Below, one piece after another: positions 43,508 to 52,193 of a DNA stretch of 64,000 nucleotides. Source of the DNA: Burkholderiales bacterium PBB2 (lineage in GTDB: Bacteria; Pseudomonadota; Gammaproteobacteria; Burkholderiales; Burkholderiaceae_C). A program made the translations under genes and the position numbers. The notes beneath the pieces were generated by a model. It did not search any database and was not told the DNA's origin. It worked only from the letters and a program-made list of their open reading frames with translations. How positions within the stretch are numbered: the stretch's first letter is position 1; the number at the start of each line of letters is the position of its first letter. The stretch covers positions 186,001-250,000 of the forward strand of contig NKIM01000001.1 in assembly GCA_002255955.1 (NCBI GenBank), given 5' to 3'.

Positions 43508-44980
43508 TCAGGCGGTGCCGCCCACGGTCAGGCCATCGATGCGCAGGGTCGGTTGGCCGACACCCACGGGCACGCTCTGGCCTTCCTTGCCACAGACGCC
43601 CACGCCCGTGTCCAGCTGCATGTCATTGCCGATCATGGTGACGCGGGTCAGTGCATCTGGGCCGTTACCAATGATGGTCGCGCCCTTGACCGGGTACTGG
43701 ATCTGGCCGTTTTCCACCCAGAAGGCTTCGCTGGCCGAGAAGACAAACTTGCCCGATGTGATATCCACCTGACCACCGCCGAAGTTGGTGGCGTACAGGC
43801 CCTTCTTGATGCTGGCGATGATTTCCTTGGGGTCCTTGTCGCCACCGAGCATGTAGGTGTTGGTCATGCGCGGCATGGGCAGGTGGGCATAGCTCTCGCG
43901 GCGGCCGTTGCCGGTCGGGGCCACCTTCATCAGGCGGGCATTCATCGCATCCTGGATGTAGCCCTTGAGGATGCCGTCCTCGATCAGCACATTGCGCTGC
44001 GAGGCGCAGCCCTCGTCGTCAACATTGAGCGAACCGCGGCGGTCGGGGATGGTGCCGTCGTCCAGAACCGTCACGCCCTTGGCGGCCACGCGCTGGCCGA
44101 TGCGGCCGGCGAAGGCGCTGGAGCCCTTGCGGTTGAAGTCGCCTTCCAGGCCGTGGCCGATGGCCTCGTGCAGCAGCACGCCGGGCCAGCCAGGGCCCAA
44201 GACCACGGTCATCTCACCGGCCGGGGCCGGGCGCGAGTCGAGGTTGGTCAGGGCCGCATTGACCGCCTGATCGACATAGCTGGCAATCATCTCGTCGGTG
44301 AAATAGGCCAGGCCGAAACGGCCGCCGCCGCCTCCGCTGCCCACCTCGCGGCGGCCGTTGCTCTCAGCAATCACGGTCACCGACATGCGCACCAGGGGCC
44401 GCACATCGGCGGCCAGGGTGCCGTCGGCGCGCGCCACCAGCACCACATCATGTTCGGCGGCCAGGCCAGCCATGACCTGGGCCACACGCGGGTCCTTGGC
44501 ACGGGCCATGCGCTCGGCGCGCTCCAGCAGGGCGACTTTCTCGGTGCTGTCCAGGCTGGCGATCGGATCGGCCGCGCCGTAAAGCGCACGGCTGGGCGCC
44601 ACCGTGCCAACGCTGGGCACCTTGACGCGGCGGCTCTGGCCGGCGGCGGCGATGCTGCGCACGGTCAGGGCGGCGTCCATCAGGGCCGCTTCGGAAATAT
44701 CGTCGGAGTAGGCAAACGCCGTCTTCTCGCCGGCCACGGCGCGCACACCCACGCCCTGGTCAATGCTGAAGGAACCGCTCTTGACGATGCCCTCCTCCAG
44801 GCTCCAGCCCTCGGCTCGGGTGGTCTGGAAATACAGGTCGGCATCGTCAACCCGGTGTTCGGTGATCAGGCGCAAGGCCTTGGTCAGAACATGTTCGCTG
44901 AGGCCGTAAGGCTCCAGCAATTGGCTGCGGGCTGCTACCAGGCGGGCAAGAGTGGGTTCGCGCGAGATCATGCGGGCCAT
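43508..44980 (-). CDS. tldD: Metalloprotease TldD
   Basis: Zinc protease subunit that, with PmbA/TldE, degrades unfolded peptides and matures some ribosomally made peptides (microcin B17) and the CcdA antitoxin. 490 residues from ATG 44980 (ATG 44971 also possible). The active-site motif HEAIGHGLEGD lies at 271-281, the N-terminal domain has GWSLEEGIVKSGSFSIDQGVGVRAV, and the C-terminal Cys-containing DTGVGVCGKEGQ block is present. The partner pmbA is not in the window, as usual for the unlinked pair. Confidence 0.96.
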   Translation of the reverse strand: MARMISREPTLARLVAARSQLLEPYGLSEHVLTKALRLITEHRVDDADLYFQTTRAEGWSLEEGIVKSGSFSIDQGVGVRAVAGEKTAFAYSDDISEAALMDAALTVRSIAAAGQSRRVKVPSVGTVAPSRALYGAADPIASLDSTEKVALLERAERMARAKDPRVAQVMAGLAAEHDVVLVARADGTLAADVRPLVRMSVTVIAESNGRREVGSGGGGGRFGLAYFTDEMIASYVDQAVNAALTNLDSRPAPAGEMTVVLGPGWPGVLLHEAIGHGLEGDFNRKGSSAFAGRIGQRVAAKGVTVLDDGTIPDRRGSLNVDDEGCASQRNVLIEDGILKGYIQDAMNARLMKVAPTGNGRRESYAHLPMPRMTNTYMLGGDKDPKEIIASIKKGLYATNFGGGQVDITSGKFVFSASEAFWVENGQIQYPVKGATIIGNGPDALTRVTMIGNDMQLDTGVGVCGKEGQSVPVGVGQPTLRIDGLTVGGTA

Positions 44981-45035
44981 TGTAGGAGCGGGCGCGGCCG
45001 CGCAGGGGCGGCGCCCGATTGGCCCTGCCGCTGGA

Positions 45036-45911
45036 TCAGAACGGCCGTGCGAAGGCCTGGGCCAGGGCGTCGTAGATCACCCGCAAGCGTGGCGTGTCAC
45101 GCAGTTCGCGGTGGGCGGTCAGCCACAGGTGCAGGGGCTCGATCGGCAGCTCATGCAGCACCTGCTGCAGGGCCGGGTCGCGTTCACCCAGGGCCACGGC
45201 GCTGACGGCAAGGCCCATGCCCGCGCGCATGGCCTCCCAGACCACCACCTGGTTGTCGCAGCGCAGGCCAAAGAAGCTCACCGGCACCGGCATGCCGGCC
45301 GCGGCAAAGCCGCGCAACATGCGGTCCGAGCGGTCGTAGCCCAGCCAGTCGTGCTCGAGGACATTGGCCATCTGCGGCAGGCCGCGACGGGCGATGTAGT
45401 CGCGATGGGCGAACACGCCGACCGGCCATTCGCTGAGCTTGCGCGCCACCAGCATCTCCTGCTCGGGCCGCACCATGCGCAGGGCGATGTCAGCGCTGCG
45501 CTGCTGCAAGTCCTCTTGCTCGTTGCTGACCACCAGCTCGATCTGCACCTCGGGGTAGCGCTGACGCAGGGCGTGCAAGACCGGCGGCAGGAAATAGGTA
45601 CTGACGATGTCGCTGGCGGTCAGGCGCACCGTACCGGCCAGCGATTGGTCGCGCGCGGCCAAGGCCAGGGCCAGCTCCTGCGCGCCCTCGCGCATGCGCC
45701 GTGCGGCCGGCAGCAAGGCCTGGCCGGCCTCGGTCAGGCTCAAGCCCCGACTGTGGCGCTCGAACAAAACCTGCCCCAGCGACTCTTCCAGCGCCACCAG
45801 CTGCCGGCCCAAGGTGGGCTGGCTCAGGCCCAGCTGCGGCGCAGCCCGGTTGAGCGAGCCGGCTTCGGCCAGGGCGAGAAAAATCTGCACATGCGACCAG
45901 TCCAGGGCCAT
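45036..45911 (-). CDS. LysR family transcriptional regulator
   Basis: 291 residues. N-terminal winged HTH (about 1-62: [36 protein letters not shown]), linker helix, and a substrate-binding domain of periplasmic-protein type ([37 protein letters not shown] onward). It is divergent from the DUF4188 gene across 110 bp. An inverted repeat ATTCA-N4-TGAAT lies 11 bp upstream of its start, suited to autoregulation and control of the neighbour. The inducer is unknown. Confidence 0.92.
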   Translation of the reverse strand: MALDWSHVQIFLALAEAGSLNRAAPQLGLSQPTLGRQLVALEESLGQVLFERHSRGLSLTEAGQALLPAARRMREGAQELALALAARDQSLAGTVRLTASDIVSTYFLPPVLHALRQRYPEVQIELVVSNEQEDLQQRSADIALRMVRPEQEMLVARKLSEWPVGVFAHRDYIARRGLPQMANVLEHDWLGYDRSDRMLRGFAAAGMPVPVSFFGLRCDNQVVVWEAMRAGMGLAVSAVALGERDPALQQVLHELPIEPLHLWLTAHRELRDTPRLRVIYDALAQAFARPF

Positions 45912-45921
45912 GCGGCCTCCA

Positions 45922-45935
45922 ATTCAAAAATGAAT
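45922..45935. promoter_or_regulatory. Possible LysR operator
   Basis: Perfect inverted repeat ATTCA-AAAA-TGAAT in an AT-rich patch between divergent lysR-type and DUF4188 genes. Dyad symmetry with a T-rich/A-rich centre fits LysR-type boxes; its position almost at the lysR start suggests repression of that gene. Confidence 0.45.
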
Positions 45936-46021
45936 ATCTGGGTCGCAATATAGCCAGTTCCGAAACACCGAGCCGGCGCCGACACTGCAAGCCTGTCGAT
46001 GTTTCCCTGACTCCCTCCCTC

Positions 46022-46492
46022 ATGATCCACGCTCAAAGAATGACGGCCCAGATCGACGGCGACTTTGTCGTCTTCCTGATTGGCATGCGCATCAACAAAC
46101 CCTGGTTGCTGCACAAATGGTGGCCGGTGGCGGCCGCCATGCCGCGCATGCTGGCCGAGTTGCGCGCCCAACCCGAGCGTGGCCTGCTGCACGCCGAGAT
46201 GTGGTTCAGCCGCACCGTCATCGGCGTGCAGTACTGGCGCTCGATGGACCAACTGCTGGCCTACGCGAAAGACCGCCAATCGGCCCACCTGCCGGCCTGG
46301 GCGGCCTTCAACAAGGCCGTCGGCAACAACGGCACCGTCGGCGTCTGGCACGAGACCTATTCGGTGCGCGCCGGCGAGCACGAGAGCATCTACCTGAACA
46401 TGCCGGCCTTTGGCCTGGCCCGGGCGGGTGCACTGCAACCGGTGCAGCCGCATCGCGACAGCGCGGCCCAGCGCTTGCGGCGTGAGGCCTGA
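46022..46492 (+). CDS. DUF4188 family protein (monooxygenase-like ferredoxin fold)
   Basis: 156 residues matching the DUF4188 family: [92 protein letters not shown]. These are dimeric alpha-beta-barrel-like proteins often annotated as monooxygenases or transcriptional-regulator partners; in Bacillus relatives the family is involved in aldoxime or phenylacetaldoxime metabolism, but no activity is implied here. Probable target of the divergent LysR regulator. Confidence 0.8.
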   Translation: MIHAQRMTAQIDGDFVVFLIGMRINKPWLLHKWWPVAAAMPRMLAELRAQPERGLLHAEMWFSRTVIGVQYWRSMDQLLAYAKDRQSAHLPAWAAFNKAVGNNGTVGVWHETYSVRAGEHESIYLNMPAFGLARAGALQPVQPHRDSAAQRLRREA

Positions 46493-46688
46493 TGACTGAA
46501 GCCTGAACCCTGAGCCCTGAACCCGACAGGCACAGTGGCTCACAGAGCTTCACGGATCTTTACCGCCCAACGGTCACCGCAGCGCGAGCAGGCGGCGTTG
46601 TGAACAGCATCAAGCCCGCACATCCGCGGCTTGATCCCACCCCGCCACCCCCTGCCCTCGGGCCGGATCGACACAAGGTCTTCACCCC

Positions 46689-47048
46689 ATGAACGCTGCC
46701 GCCACGATGATGACTCGCAAGCTCCGCCTTTCCCTGATCGGCACGGCCCTGCTGGGCCTGATCGCCAGCACCGCCCAGGCCCAGACGCCCACCACCCCGC
46801 GCGTGGATCAGCGCCAGGCCCACCAGCAGGCCCGCATCGCCCAGGGCGCCGCCTCGGGCGCCTTGACCGCCCAGGAAACCCAGCGCCTGGAGCGCGGCCA
46901 GGCCGCCGTGCAGAACGCCGAAGCCCAGGCCAAGGCCGATGGCACCGTCACCCAGCAAGAGCGCCGCCATCTGCACCGCATGCAAGAGCGCAAGAGCGCG
47001 GCCATCCACCGCGCCAAGCACAACGAAAAGACCACGACGGGTCAATAA
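46689..47048 (+). CDS. Small exported helical protein of unknown function
   Basis: 119 residues. Cleavable signal peptide (RKLRLSLIGTALLGLIASTAQAQ), then a short mature protein of two similar helical segments: VDQRQAHQQARIAQGAASGALTAQET and QRLERGQAAVQNAEAQAKADGTVTQQERRHL, each ending in a turn followed by TxQE, rather like EF-hand-sized helix-loop-helix units. Rich in Gln, Arg and His, without cysteine. I know similar periplasmic proteins from Burkholderiales but no function. ATG 46689 is chosen; ATG 46707 would give a tighter signal peptide. Followed by its own terminator. Confidence 0.7.
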   Translation: MNAAATMMTRKLRLSLIGTALLGLIASTAQAQTPTTPRVDQRQAHQQARIAQGAASGALTAQETQRLERGQAAVQNAEAQAKADGTVTQQERRHLHRMQERKSAAIHRAKHNEKTTTGQ

Positions 47049-47090
47049 GGGCCTGAGCGCTGACGCGCCGGCGCCAGACGCCAGCCCACA

Positions 47091-47126
47091 CCCCGCCAGG
47101 ATCAATCCTCGGCGGGGTTCTTCTTT
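47091..47126 (+). terminator. Terminator overlapping the rsmI 3' end
   Basis: Stem CCCCGCCAGG (47091-47100) / CCTCGGCGGGG (47107-47117, one bulged C), then TTCTTCTTT on the plus strand. The loop ATCAAT contains the stop codon of the convergent rsmI gene. Confidence 0.7.
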
Positions 47127-48022
47127 CGTTCCAAGGCCAGCTCGTAGAGGCGGTTGCGCGAAGCGCCGCTCAACTCGGCCGCCAGGCTGACGGCTTGCTT
47201 GAGCGGCAGATCGCGCAGCAAGAGATCCAGCGTGCGCAGGGTCTCGGCCGGCAGGTCTTCGGCCGCGGCCTGGCTGGCGCGCACGGCGTGGAGCACCAGC
47301 ACAAACTCGCCACGCTCGCGCTGCGCATCGGCGGCCAGCCAGGCCGGCAGGCTGGCGGCCGGCGCGGTGTGCACGGTCTCGAACTGCTTGGTCAGCTCGC
47401 GGCAGACCGTCACCCTTTGTTCCGGGCAGAGCTCGGCCAGCAGCGCCAGCAAGGCCTCGATGCGGTGCGGCGCCTCGAACAGCACCTGGCTGCGCCGGCT
47501 GCCCGTCAAAGCCTGCAAGGCGCTGCGGCGCTCGGCGTTCTTGGTGGGCAGGAAACCCGCGAACTCGAAACCTTCGGCCGCCGTGTCGCCGGCCACGCTG
47601 AGCGCCGTGACCGTGCTGCTGGCACCCGGCAAGGGCAGCACGCGCAGCCCAGCCGCGGCCACCGCCGCCACCAGCACCGCGCCAGGGTCGGAGATGGCGG
47701 GCGTGCCCGCATCGCTGATGTAGGCGATGCGCTCGCCCTGCTTCAGCCGCGCCAGCAAGTCGGCGCTGGCCTCATGCTCGTTGTGCTGATGCAGCTTGAC
47801 CAGCGGCTTGTGCAGACCCAGATGGCGCAGCAGGCCGGCGCTGACCCGGGTGTCCTCGCAGGCCACCGCATCGACCAGGCTCAGCACATGGACGGCCCGC
47901 AGGCTGATGTCCGCCAGATTGCCGATGGGCGTGGCCACCACATAGAGCGTGGCTGCAGGATACTGCTGGCCACCCGCGGCGGCTGCAGCCGCCTGCAGGA
48001 GCAGGGAGGCATCGATGTTCAA
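47102..48022 (-). CDS. rsmI: 16S rRNA 2'-O-ribose methyltransferase RsmI
   Basis: Methylates the ribose of C1402 in 16S rRNA using SAM (TP-methylase fold). The core starts [24 protein letters not shown], with [27 protein letters not shown] and [16 protein letters not shown], and ends with the HTH_RsmI region [24 protein letters not shown]. No ATG lies between the upstream ambiguity and the core. A TTG at 48022, preceded 7 nt earlier by GGAGAA, gives 306 residues and a sensible N-terminus. This places its start inside the 5' end of the divergent yraN by 8 bp. Start is therefore inferred. Confidence 0.92.
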   Translation of the reverse strand: MNIDASLLLQAAAAAAGGQQYPAATLYVVATPIGNLADISLRAVHVLSLVDAVACEDTRVSAGLLRHLGLHKPLVKLHQHNEHEASADLLARLKQGERIAYISDAGTPAISDPGAVLVAAVAAAGLRVLPLPGASSTVTALSVAGDTAAEGFEFAGFLPTKNAERRSALQALTGSRRSQVLFEAPHRIEALLALLAELCPEQRVTVCRELTKQFETVHTAPAASLPAWLAADAQRERGEFVLVLHAVRASQAAAEDLPAETLRTLDLLLRDLPLKQAVSLAAELSGASRNRLYELALERKKNPAED

Positions 48023-48458
48023 GTGGGCTTCTCCGAAAAAGACGGGCGCGTCGGCCAGCAAGGCAGCCGCAACAGCAAGCAGCGGCACGCCGACGGCGCG
48101 CCAGCGCCTGGGCCAGGCCGCCGAGGATGCGGCCCTGCGCCATCTGCAGGCCCAGGGCCTGCAATTGCTGGAACGCAATTATCGGGTCGCCGCCGGGCCG
48201 CGCGCCCGCGCGGGCGAGGTGGATCTGATTCTGCGTGCCCGCGACGGCACCCTGGTCTTCGTCGAGGTGCGCGCCCGGGCCGGCCTCTCGCACGGCGGCG
48301 CGGCGGCCAGTGTCACCGCCCGCAAGCAGGCCCGGCTGATTTACGCGGCCCAGCATTACCTGCTGCGGCATGCCAGCCCACCGCCTTGCCGCTTCGATGT
48401 GGTGGCGATCGATGGTGATCAGGTGGAGTGGCTGGTCGCGGCCTTCGATGCGGCTTGA
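48015..48458 (+). CDS. yraN: UPF0102 protein YraN (endonuclease-like)
   Basis: 147 residues from ATG 48015, which has a strong GGGAGG site 6 nt upstream (the frame is open back to 47949). UPF0102 proteins have a restriction-endonuclease-like fold of unknown role. Seen here: [27 protein letters not shown], the metal-site pattern [22 protein letters not shown] (Asp, then E-x-R after the strand), and [16 protein letters not shown]. It is divergent from rsmI with overlapping 5' ends, and upstream of diaA, as in the yraLMN-diaA region of E. coli. Confidence 0.9.
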   Translation: MFKWASPKKTGASASKAAATASSGTPTARQRLGQAAEDAALRHLQAQGLQLLERNYRVAAGPRARAGEVDLILRARDGTLVFVEVRARAGLSHGGAAASVTARKQARLIYAAQHYLLRHASPPPCRFDVVAIDGDQVEWLVAAFDAA

Positions 48459-48567
48459 GGCATTCGGGGCCTGCTTCAAGACTCGGCCTCTGCGCCCCCG
48501 CGTGCCGGATCGCGCGCCCTGGGCGGCGAACCCAGGGTTTGCCTGCACTCGCTTATGATCCCGCCAC

Positions 48568-49140
48568 ATGCTAGAGCAAAGAATCCAAACCCAGTTCTTC
48601 GAAAGCGCCGACCTGCTGTACCAGGTGGCCGAGAACCTGTCGCGCCCTCTGGCCGACGCCGCGCAGATGCTGATTGAGGGCATCACCAGCGGTGGCCGCG
48701 TGCTCTGCTGCGGCCAAGGTCTGTCGGCCCTGGATGCCAGCTATATGGCCGCCCTGCTGGTGGGCCGCTTTGAACAAGACCGCCCCGGCCTCGCCGCCTG
48801 GGCCCTGGACGGCCAGGCCCACGGCTGCAGCGCCGAGACGGCCCTGACCCGCCAGGTGCAGACCCATGGCCACCCCGGTGATCTGCTGCTGATCTTCGAA
48901 GCCCAGCCCGATCAGCAAGCCCGCTGGGCACCGGTGCTGGAGGCCGCTCACGCTCAGGAGATGAGCGTGATCGCGTTGACCGGCAGCCCCACCGACGAAA
49001 TGCGCGCCCTGCTGCAAGACACCGATGTGCAGATCCGCGTGCCGCACAGCCGCGCCGCCCGCGTGTCCGAGGCCCAGCGTCTGCTGGCGCACTGTCTGTG
49101 CGACGCGCTCGACCTGCAATTGCTGGGCGCGAGTGAATGA
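48568..49140 (+). CDS. diaA: SIS-domain protein DiaA-like
   Basis: 190 residues of SIS fold. In E. coli DiaA tetramers bind DnaA and promote timely initiation of replication. N-terminus LEQRIQTQFFESADLLYQVAENLSRPLADAAQMLIEGITSGGRVLCCGQGLSALDASYMAALLV matches the phosphoheptose-isomerase/DiaA group, and the gene neighbourhood (yraN upstream, BON lipoprotein downstream) matches diaA-dolP of E. coli. The sugar isomerase GmhA is the main alternative, but its catalytic residues are not evident. Confidence 0.88.
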   Translation: MLEQRIQTQFFESADLLYQVAENLSRPLADAAQMLIEGITSGGRVLCCGQGLSALDASYMAALLVGRFEQDRPGLAAWALDGQAHGCSAETALTRQVQTHGHPGDLLLIFEAQPDQQARWAPVLEAAHAQEMSVIALTGSPTDEMRALLQDTDVQIRVPHSRAARVSEAQRLLAHCLCDALDLQLLGASE

Positions 49141-49220
49141 GTGAGCCTGCAGAGCCTTCACGCTCCGCCGCACGTTCCCGCCGCGCCCCTTCTTCACCGA
49201 CTCACAGCCAAGCCCTGCCC

Positions 49221-49865
49221 ATGAAACTGCTTCAACACCGCAACGCCCGAACCTCGGTCCTGCTGCTCGCGCTGGGCGCAGCCTTCATGTCCACCGCCTG
49301 CGCCCCCCTGGTGCTGGGTGGCGCCATGATGGGCGGCGCCCTGGTCGCCACCGACCGCCGCACCTCGGGCACCCAGGTCGAAGACCAAGGCATCGAACTC
49401 AAGGCCGCCACCCGCATCCGCGAGCAGGTCGGCGACAAAGGCCATGTCAGCGTCAACGCTTACAACCGCATGGTGCTGCTGACCGGTGAAGTGGCCAGCG
49501 AAGCCGAACGCGCCCGGGTCGAGAGAATCGCCGCCGAGGTCGAGAACGTGCGCCAGGTGTTGAACGAAACCGCCGTGCTTGGCAACAGCTCGCTGAGCAG
49601 CCGCGCCAGCGACGTGACGCTGTCCAGCAAGATCAAGCTCAGCCTGGTCGATGCCCGCGACCTGATCTCCAATGCCTTCTACGTGGTGGTGGAGCGCGGC
49701 ACGGTCTACATCATGGGCCGCGTCACCGAGCGCGAGGCCAACCGCGCGGTCGAGATCGCCCGCGGTGTCAGCGGCGTGCAAAAAGTGGTGCGCGCCTTCG
49801 AGATCATCAGCGAGGAAGAACTGGCCCGGCTGACGCCCAAGCGCGTCGAGGGCGCCGGTAAGTAA
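49221..49865 (+). CDS. dolP: BON-domain lipoprotein (DolP/YraP-like)
   Basis: Outer-membrane lipoprotein with two BON domains that bind anionic phospholipid; the E. coli homologue supports envelope integrity and BAM. 214 residues from ATG 49221 (the frame starts at ATG 49137 overlapping diaA, but the signal peptide begins here). Hydrophobic h-region SVLLLALGAAFMSTAC with Cys in a lipobox-like context. BON1 about 60-125 (AATRIREQVGDKGHVSVNAYNRMVLLTGEV) and BON2 about 135-200 (LSSKIKLSLVDARDLISNAFYVVVERGTVYIMGRV). Confidence 0.9.
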   Translation: MKLLQHRNARTSVLLLALGAAFMSTACAPLVLGGAMMGGALVATDRRTSGTQVEDQGIELKAATRIREQVGDKGHVSVNAYNRMVLLTGEVASEAERARVERIAAEVENVRQVLNETAVLGNSSLSSRASDVTLSSKIKLSLVDARDLISNAFYVVVERGTVYIMGRVTEREANRAVEIARGVSGVQKVVRAFEIISEEELARLTPKRVEGAGK

Positions 49866-49914
49866 ACCGGCAAGTAAACGAGCAAATGAGCCGGCCAACA
49901 AGCCGACGATTTGC

Positions 49915-50856
49915 TTACTTCAGGCGCTGGATCAGGCTGGACGTGTCCAGCCGGCCACCGCCCGCAGCCTGCACATCGGCATAGAACTGGTCGACCACGG
50001 CCGTCACCGGCAGGCGCGCACCGTTGCGGCGCGCCTCGTCCAGCACCAGACCCAGGTCCTTGCGCATCCAGTCGACGGCAAAGCCGAAGTCAAACTTGCC
50101 GTCGACCATGGTCTTGCCGCGGTTGTCCATCTGCCAGCTCTGGGCCGCGCCCTTGCCGATGACATCGAGCACCTGCTTCATGTCCAGGCCGGCCTTGTCG
50201 CCAAAGGCGATGGCCTCGGCCAGACCTTGCACCAGGCCGGCGATGCAGATCTGGTTGACCATCTTGGCCAGCTGACCCGCGCCCGACTCGCCCACCCGTG
50301 TCACCGCCTTGGCCATGGCCAGGGTCACCGGGCGGATCTGCTCGAAGGGCTCGGCATCGCCACCGCACATCACGGTCAGCGCACCGTTGACGGCACCGGC
50401 CTGACCGCCCGAGACGGGCGCGTCGATGAAGTGCAGACCCAGGCGGCGCGCCTCGGCATGCAGCTCCCGGGCGACCTCGGCCGAGGCTGTGGTGTGATCC
50501 ACAAACACCGCGCCCGGCGCCATGCCGGCGAAGGCGCCCTGCTCGCCCAGCACCACCGAGCGCAGGTCCTCGTCATTGCCCACGCAGGCAAACACGAGGC
50601 GCGCACCTTGGGCCGCTTCGCGCGGCGTGGCGGCGGCGCGGCCGCGCTCTTGCCCCTCTTGAGCGACCCAGGCCTCGGCCTTGCTGGCCGTGCGGTTGTA
50701 GACCGTCACCTGATGACCGGCGCGGGCCAGATGGCCGGCCATGGGATAGCCCATCACACCCAGGCCCAGAAAGGCCACAGGCTGAGAAGGAAGGGCGTCG
50801 TAAGCGCGCGCGGCGGCGCCGGTGGGGAGATTGGGGAGGGGGGTGGCAGCGTTCAT
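49915..50856 (-). CDS. NAD(P)-dependent beta-hydroxyacid dehydrogenase (3-HIBDH family)
   Basis: 313 residues. Rossmann motif PVAFLGLGVMGYPMAGHLARAGHQVTVYNRT (about 26-56), the substrate block FIDAPVSGGQAGAVNGALTVMCGGD, and the catalytic-lysine segment GAGQLAKMVNQICIAGLVQGLAEA. The family includes 3-hydroxyisobutyrate, tartronate semialdehyde and succinic semialdehyde reductases; specificity cannot be assigned here. An N-terminal extension of about 25 residues precedes the nucleotide site. Converges with dolP, with an imperfect hairpin between them. Confidence 0.88.
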   Translation of the reverse strand: MNAATPLPNLPTGAAARAYDALPSQPVAFLGLGVMGYPMAGHLARAGHQVTVYNRTASKAEAWVAQEGQERGRAAATPREAAQGARLVFACVGNDEDLRSVVLGEQGAFAGMAPGAVFVDHTTASAEVARELHAEARRLGLHFIDAPVSGGQAGAVNGALTVMCGGDAEPFEQIRPVTLAMAKAVTRVGESGAGQLAKMVNQICIAGLVQGLAEAIAFGDKAGLDMKQVLDVIGKGAAQSWQMDNRGKTMVDGKFDFGFAVDWMRKDLGLVLDEARRNGARLPVTAVVDQFYADVQAAGGGRLDTSSLIQRLK

Positions 50857-50912
50857 GCCCCGACTCTAAACCAGGGCCGTGCTCGGCCGCTGCCGCGGCC
50901 GCAACTGCTGGC

Positions 50913-52049
50913 TCAGAGAATGGTGAAGTGCTCGGTGCCGGTGCTCAGATCGCCGGAACGCGCGCGCTCGCTGTTGAGCTTGATCTGCAGACGCAGGTCG
51001 TTGACCGAATCGGCATTGCGCAGCGCGTCTTCGTAGGTGACCTTGCCGCTCTCGTAGAGATCGAACAAGGCCTGGTCAAAGGTCTGCATGCCCTGCTCAC
51101 GCGAGCGCTTCATGATTTCCTTGATCTCGCCGACCTCGCCCTTGAAGATCAGGTCGGACACCAGCGGCGTGTTGAGCAGGATCTCGACCGCCGCCACCCG
51201 GCCCTTGCCCTCGCGGCGCGGCAGCAGGCGCTGTGAAACCAGCGAGCGCAGATTGAGCGACAGGTCCATCAGCAACTGGCTGCGGCGCTCTTCGGGGAAG
51301 AAGTTGATGATGCGGTCCAGTGCCTGGTTGGCGCTGTTGGCATGCAAGGTGGCCATGCAGAGGTGGCCGGTTTCAGCAAAGGCCACGGCATGCTCCATGG
51401 TCTCGCGGTCGCGCAGCTCGCCCATCAGGATCACATCGGGCGCTTGGCGCAGCGAGTTCTTCAGGGCCGATTCCCAGCTGTCGGTGTCGATGCCAACCTC
51501 GCGCTGAGTGACGATGCAATTCTTGTGCGGATGCACGAACTCAATCGGGTCTTCGATGGTGATGATGTGGCCGAAGGTGGTCTGGTTGCGCTCATCGATC
51601 ATGGCGGCCAGAGAGGTGCTCTTGCCCGAGCCGGTGGCGCCCACCACGATCACCAGGCCGCGCTTGAACTGCACCACCTCGCGCAGCACCGGCGGCAGGT
51701 CCAGCGAGGCAATGGTCGGCAGATCGGCTGGAATCGTCCGCAGCACCAGGCCCACCGAGCCCTGCTGCAAAAAGGCATTGACGCGGAAGCGGCCAATGCC
51801 TTGCGGCGAGATGGCGAAATTGCATTCCTTGTTGCGCTCGAACTCGGCCGCCTGCTTGTCGTTCATGATGGAACGCGCCAGCTGCAGCGTGTGCTGGCCG
51901 GTCAGGGGCTGGGGCGAGACCTTGGTGACCTTGCCGTCGACCTTGATGGCGGGCGGAAACTCGGCCGTGAGGAACAGATCCGAGCCCTTGCGCGAGATCA
52001 TCAGGCGCAGCAGATCGTTGATGAATTTCGAGGCCTGATCGCGTTCCAT
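50913..52049 (-). CDS. pilU: Type IV pilus retraction ATPase PilU
   Basis: Accessory retraction motor that acts with PilT on type IV pili. 378 residues: N-terminal domain, Walker A GATGSGKSTS (137-146), Asp box ITIEDPIEFVH, Walker B VILMGELRDRET, His box LCMATLHANSANQ. The extended C-terminus (beyond FEDALRNADS-like region to EHFTIL) marks PilU rather than PilT. It lies downstream of pilT on the same strand, 144 bp apart. Confidence 0.93.
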   Translation of the reverse strand: MERDQASKFINDLLRLMISRKGSDLFLTAEFPPAIKVDGKVTKVSPQPLTGQHTLQLARSIMNDKQAAEFERNKECNFAISPQGIGRFRVNAFLQQGSVGLVLRTIPADLPTIASLDLPPVLREVVQFKRGLVIVVGATGSGKSTSLAAMIDERNQTTFGHIITIEDPIEFVHPHKNCIVTQREVGIDTDSWESALKNSLRQAPDVILMGELRDRETMEHAVAFAETGHLCMATLHANSANQALDRIINFFPEERRSQLLMDLSLNLRSLVSQRLLPRREGKGRVAAVEILLNTPLVSDLIFKGEVGEIKEIMKRSREQGMQTFDQALFDLYESGKVTYEDALRNADSVNDLRLQIKLNSERARSGDLSTGTEHFTIL

Positions 52050-52193
52050 GAGTGAGTCGTCCTAACCGTCTGCTTGAATTGACCGGCGGCAATGTAGCAG
52101 GCTCGCAAGCGAGTGATGGGCGGAATAGCGTGGAAAGTTCTGCCATCACTCACGCGGCTGCCGCCCCATGAGTGACGTCGAACTTTTCGGGCT

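Noticed and set aside
43493-45205. A 570-codon plus-strand frame
   Set aside because: Antisense of tldD, which carries HEAIGH and all family blocks.
46495-46530. Short CCTGAACC/CCTGAGCC tandem repeat after the DUF4188 gene
   Set aside because: Only two or three imperfect units of about 12 bp, with no other structure; likely simple-sequence drift.
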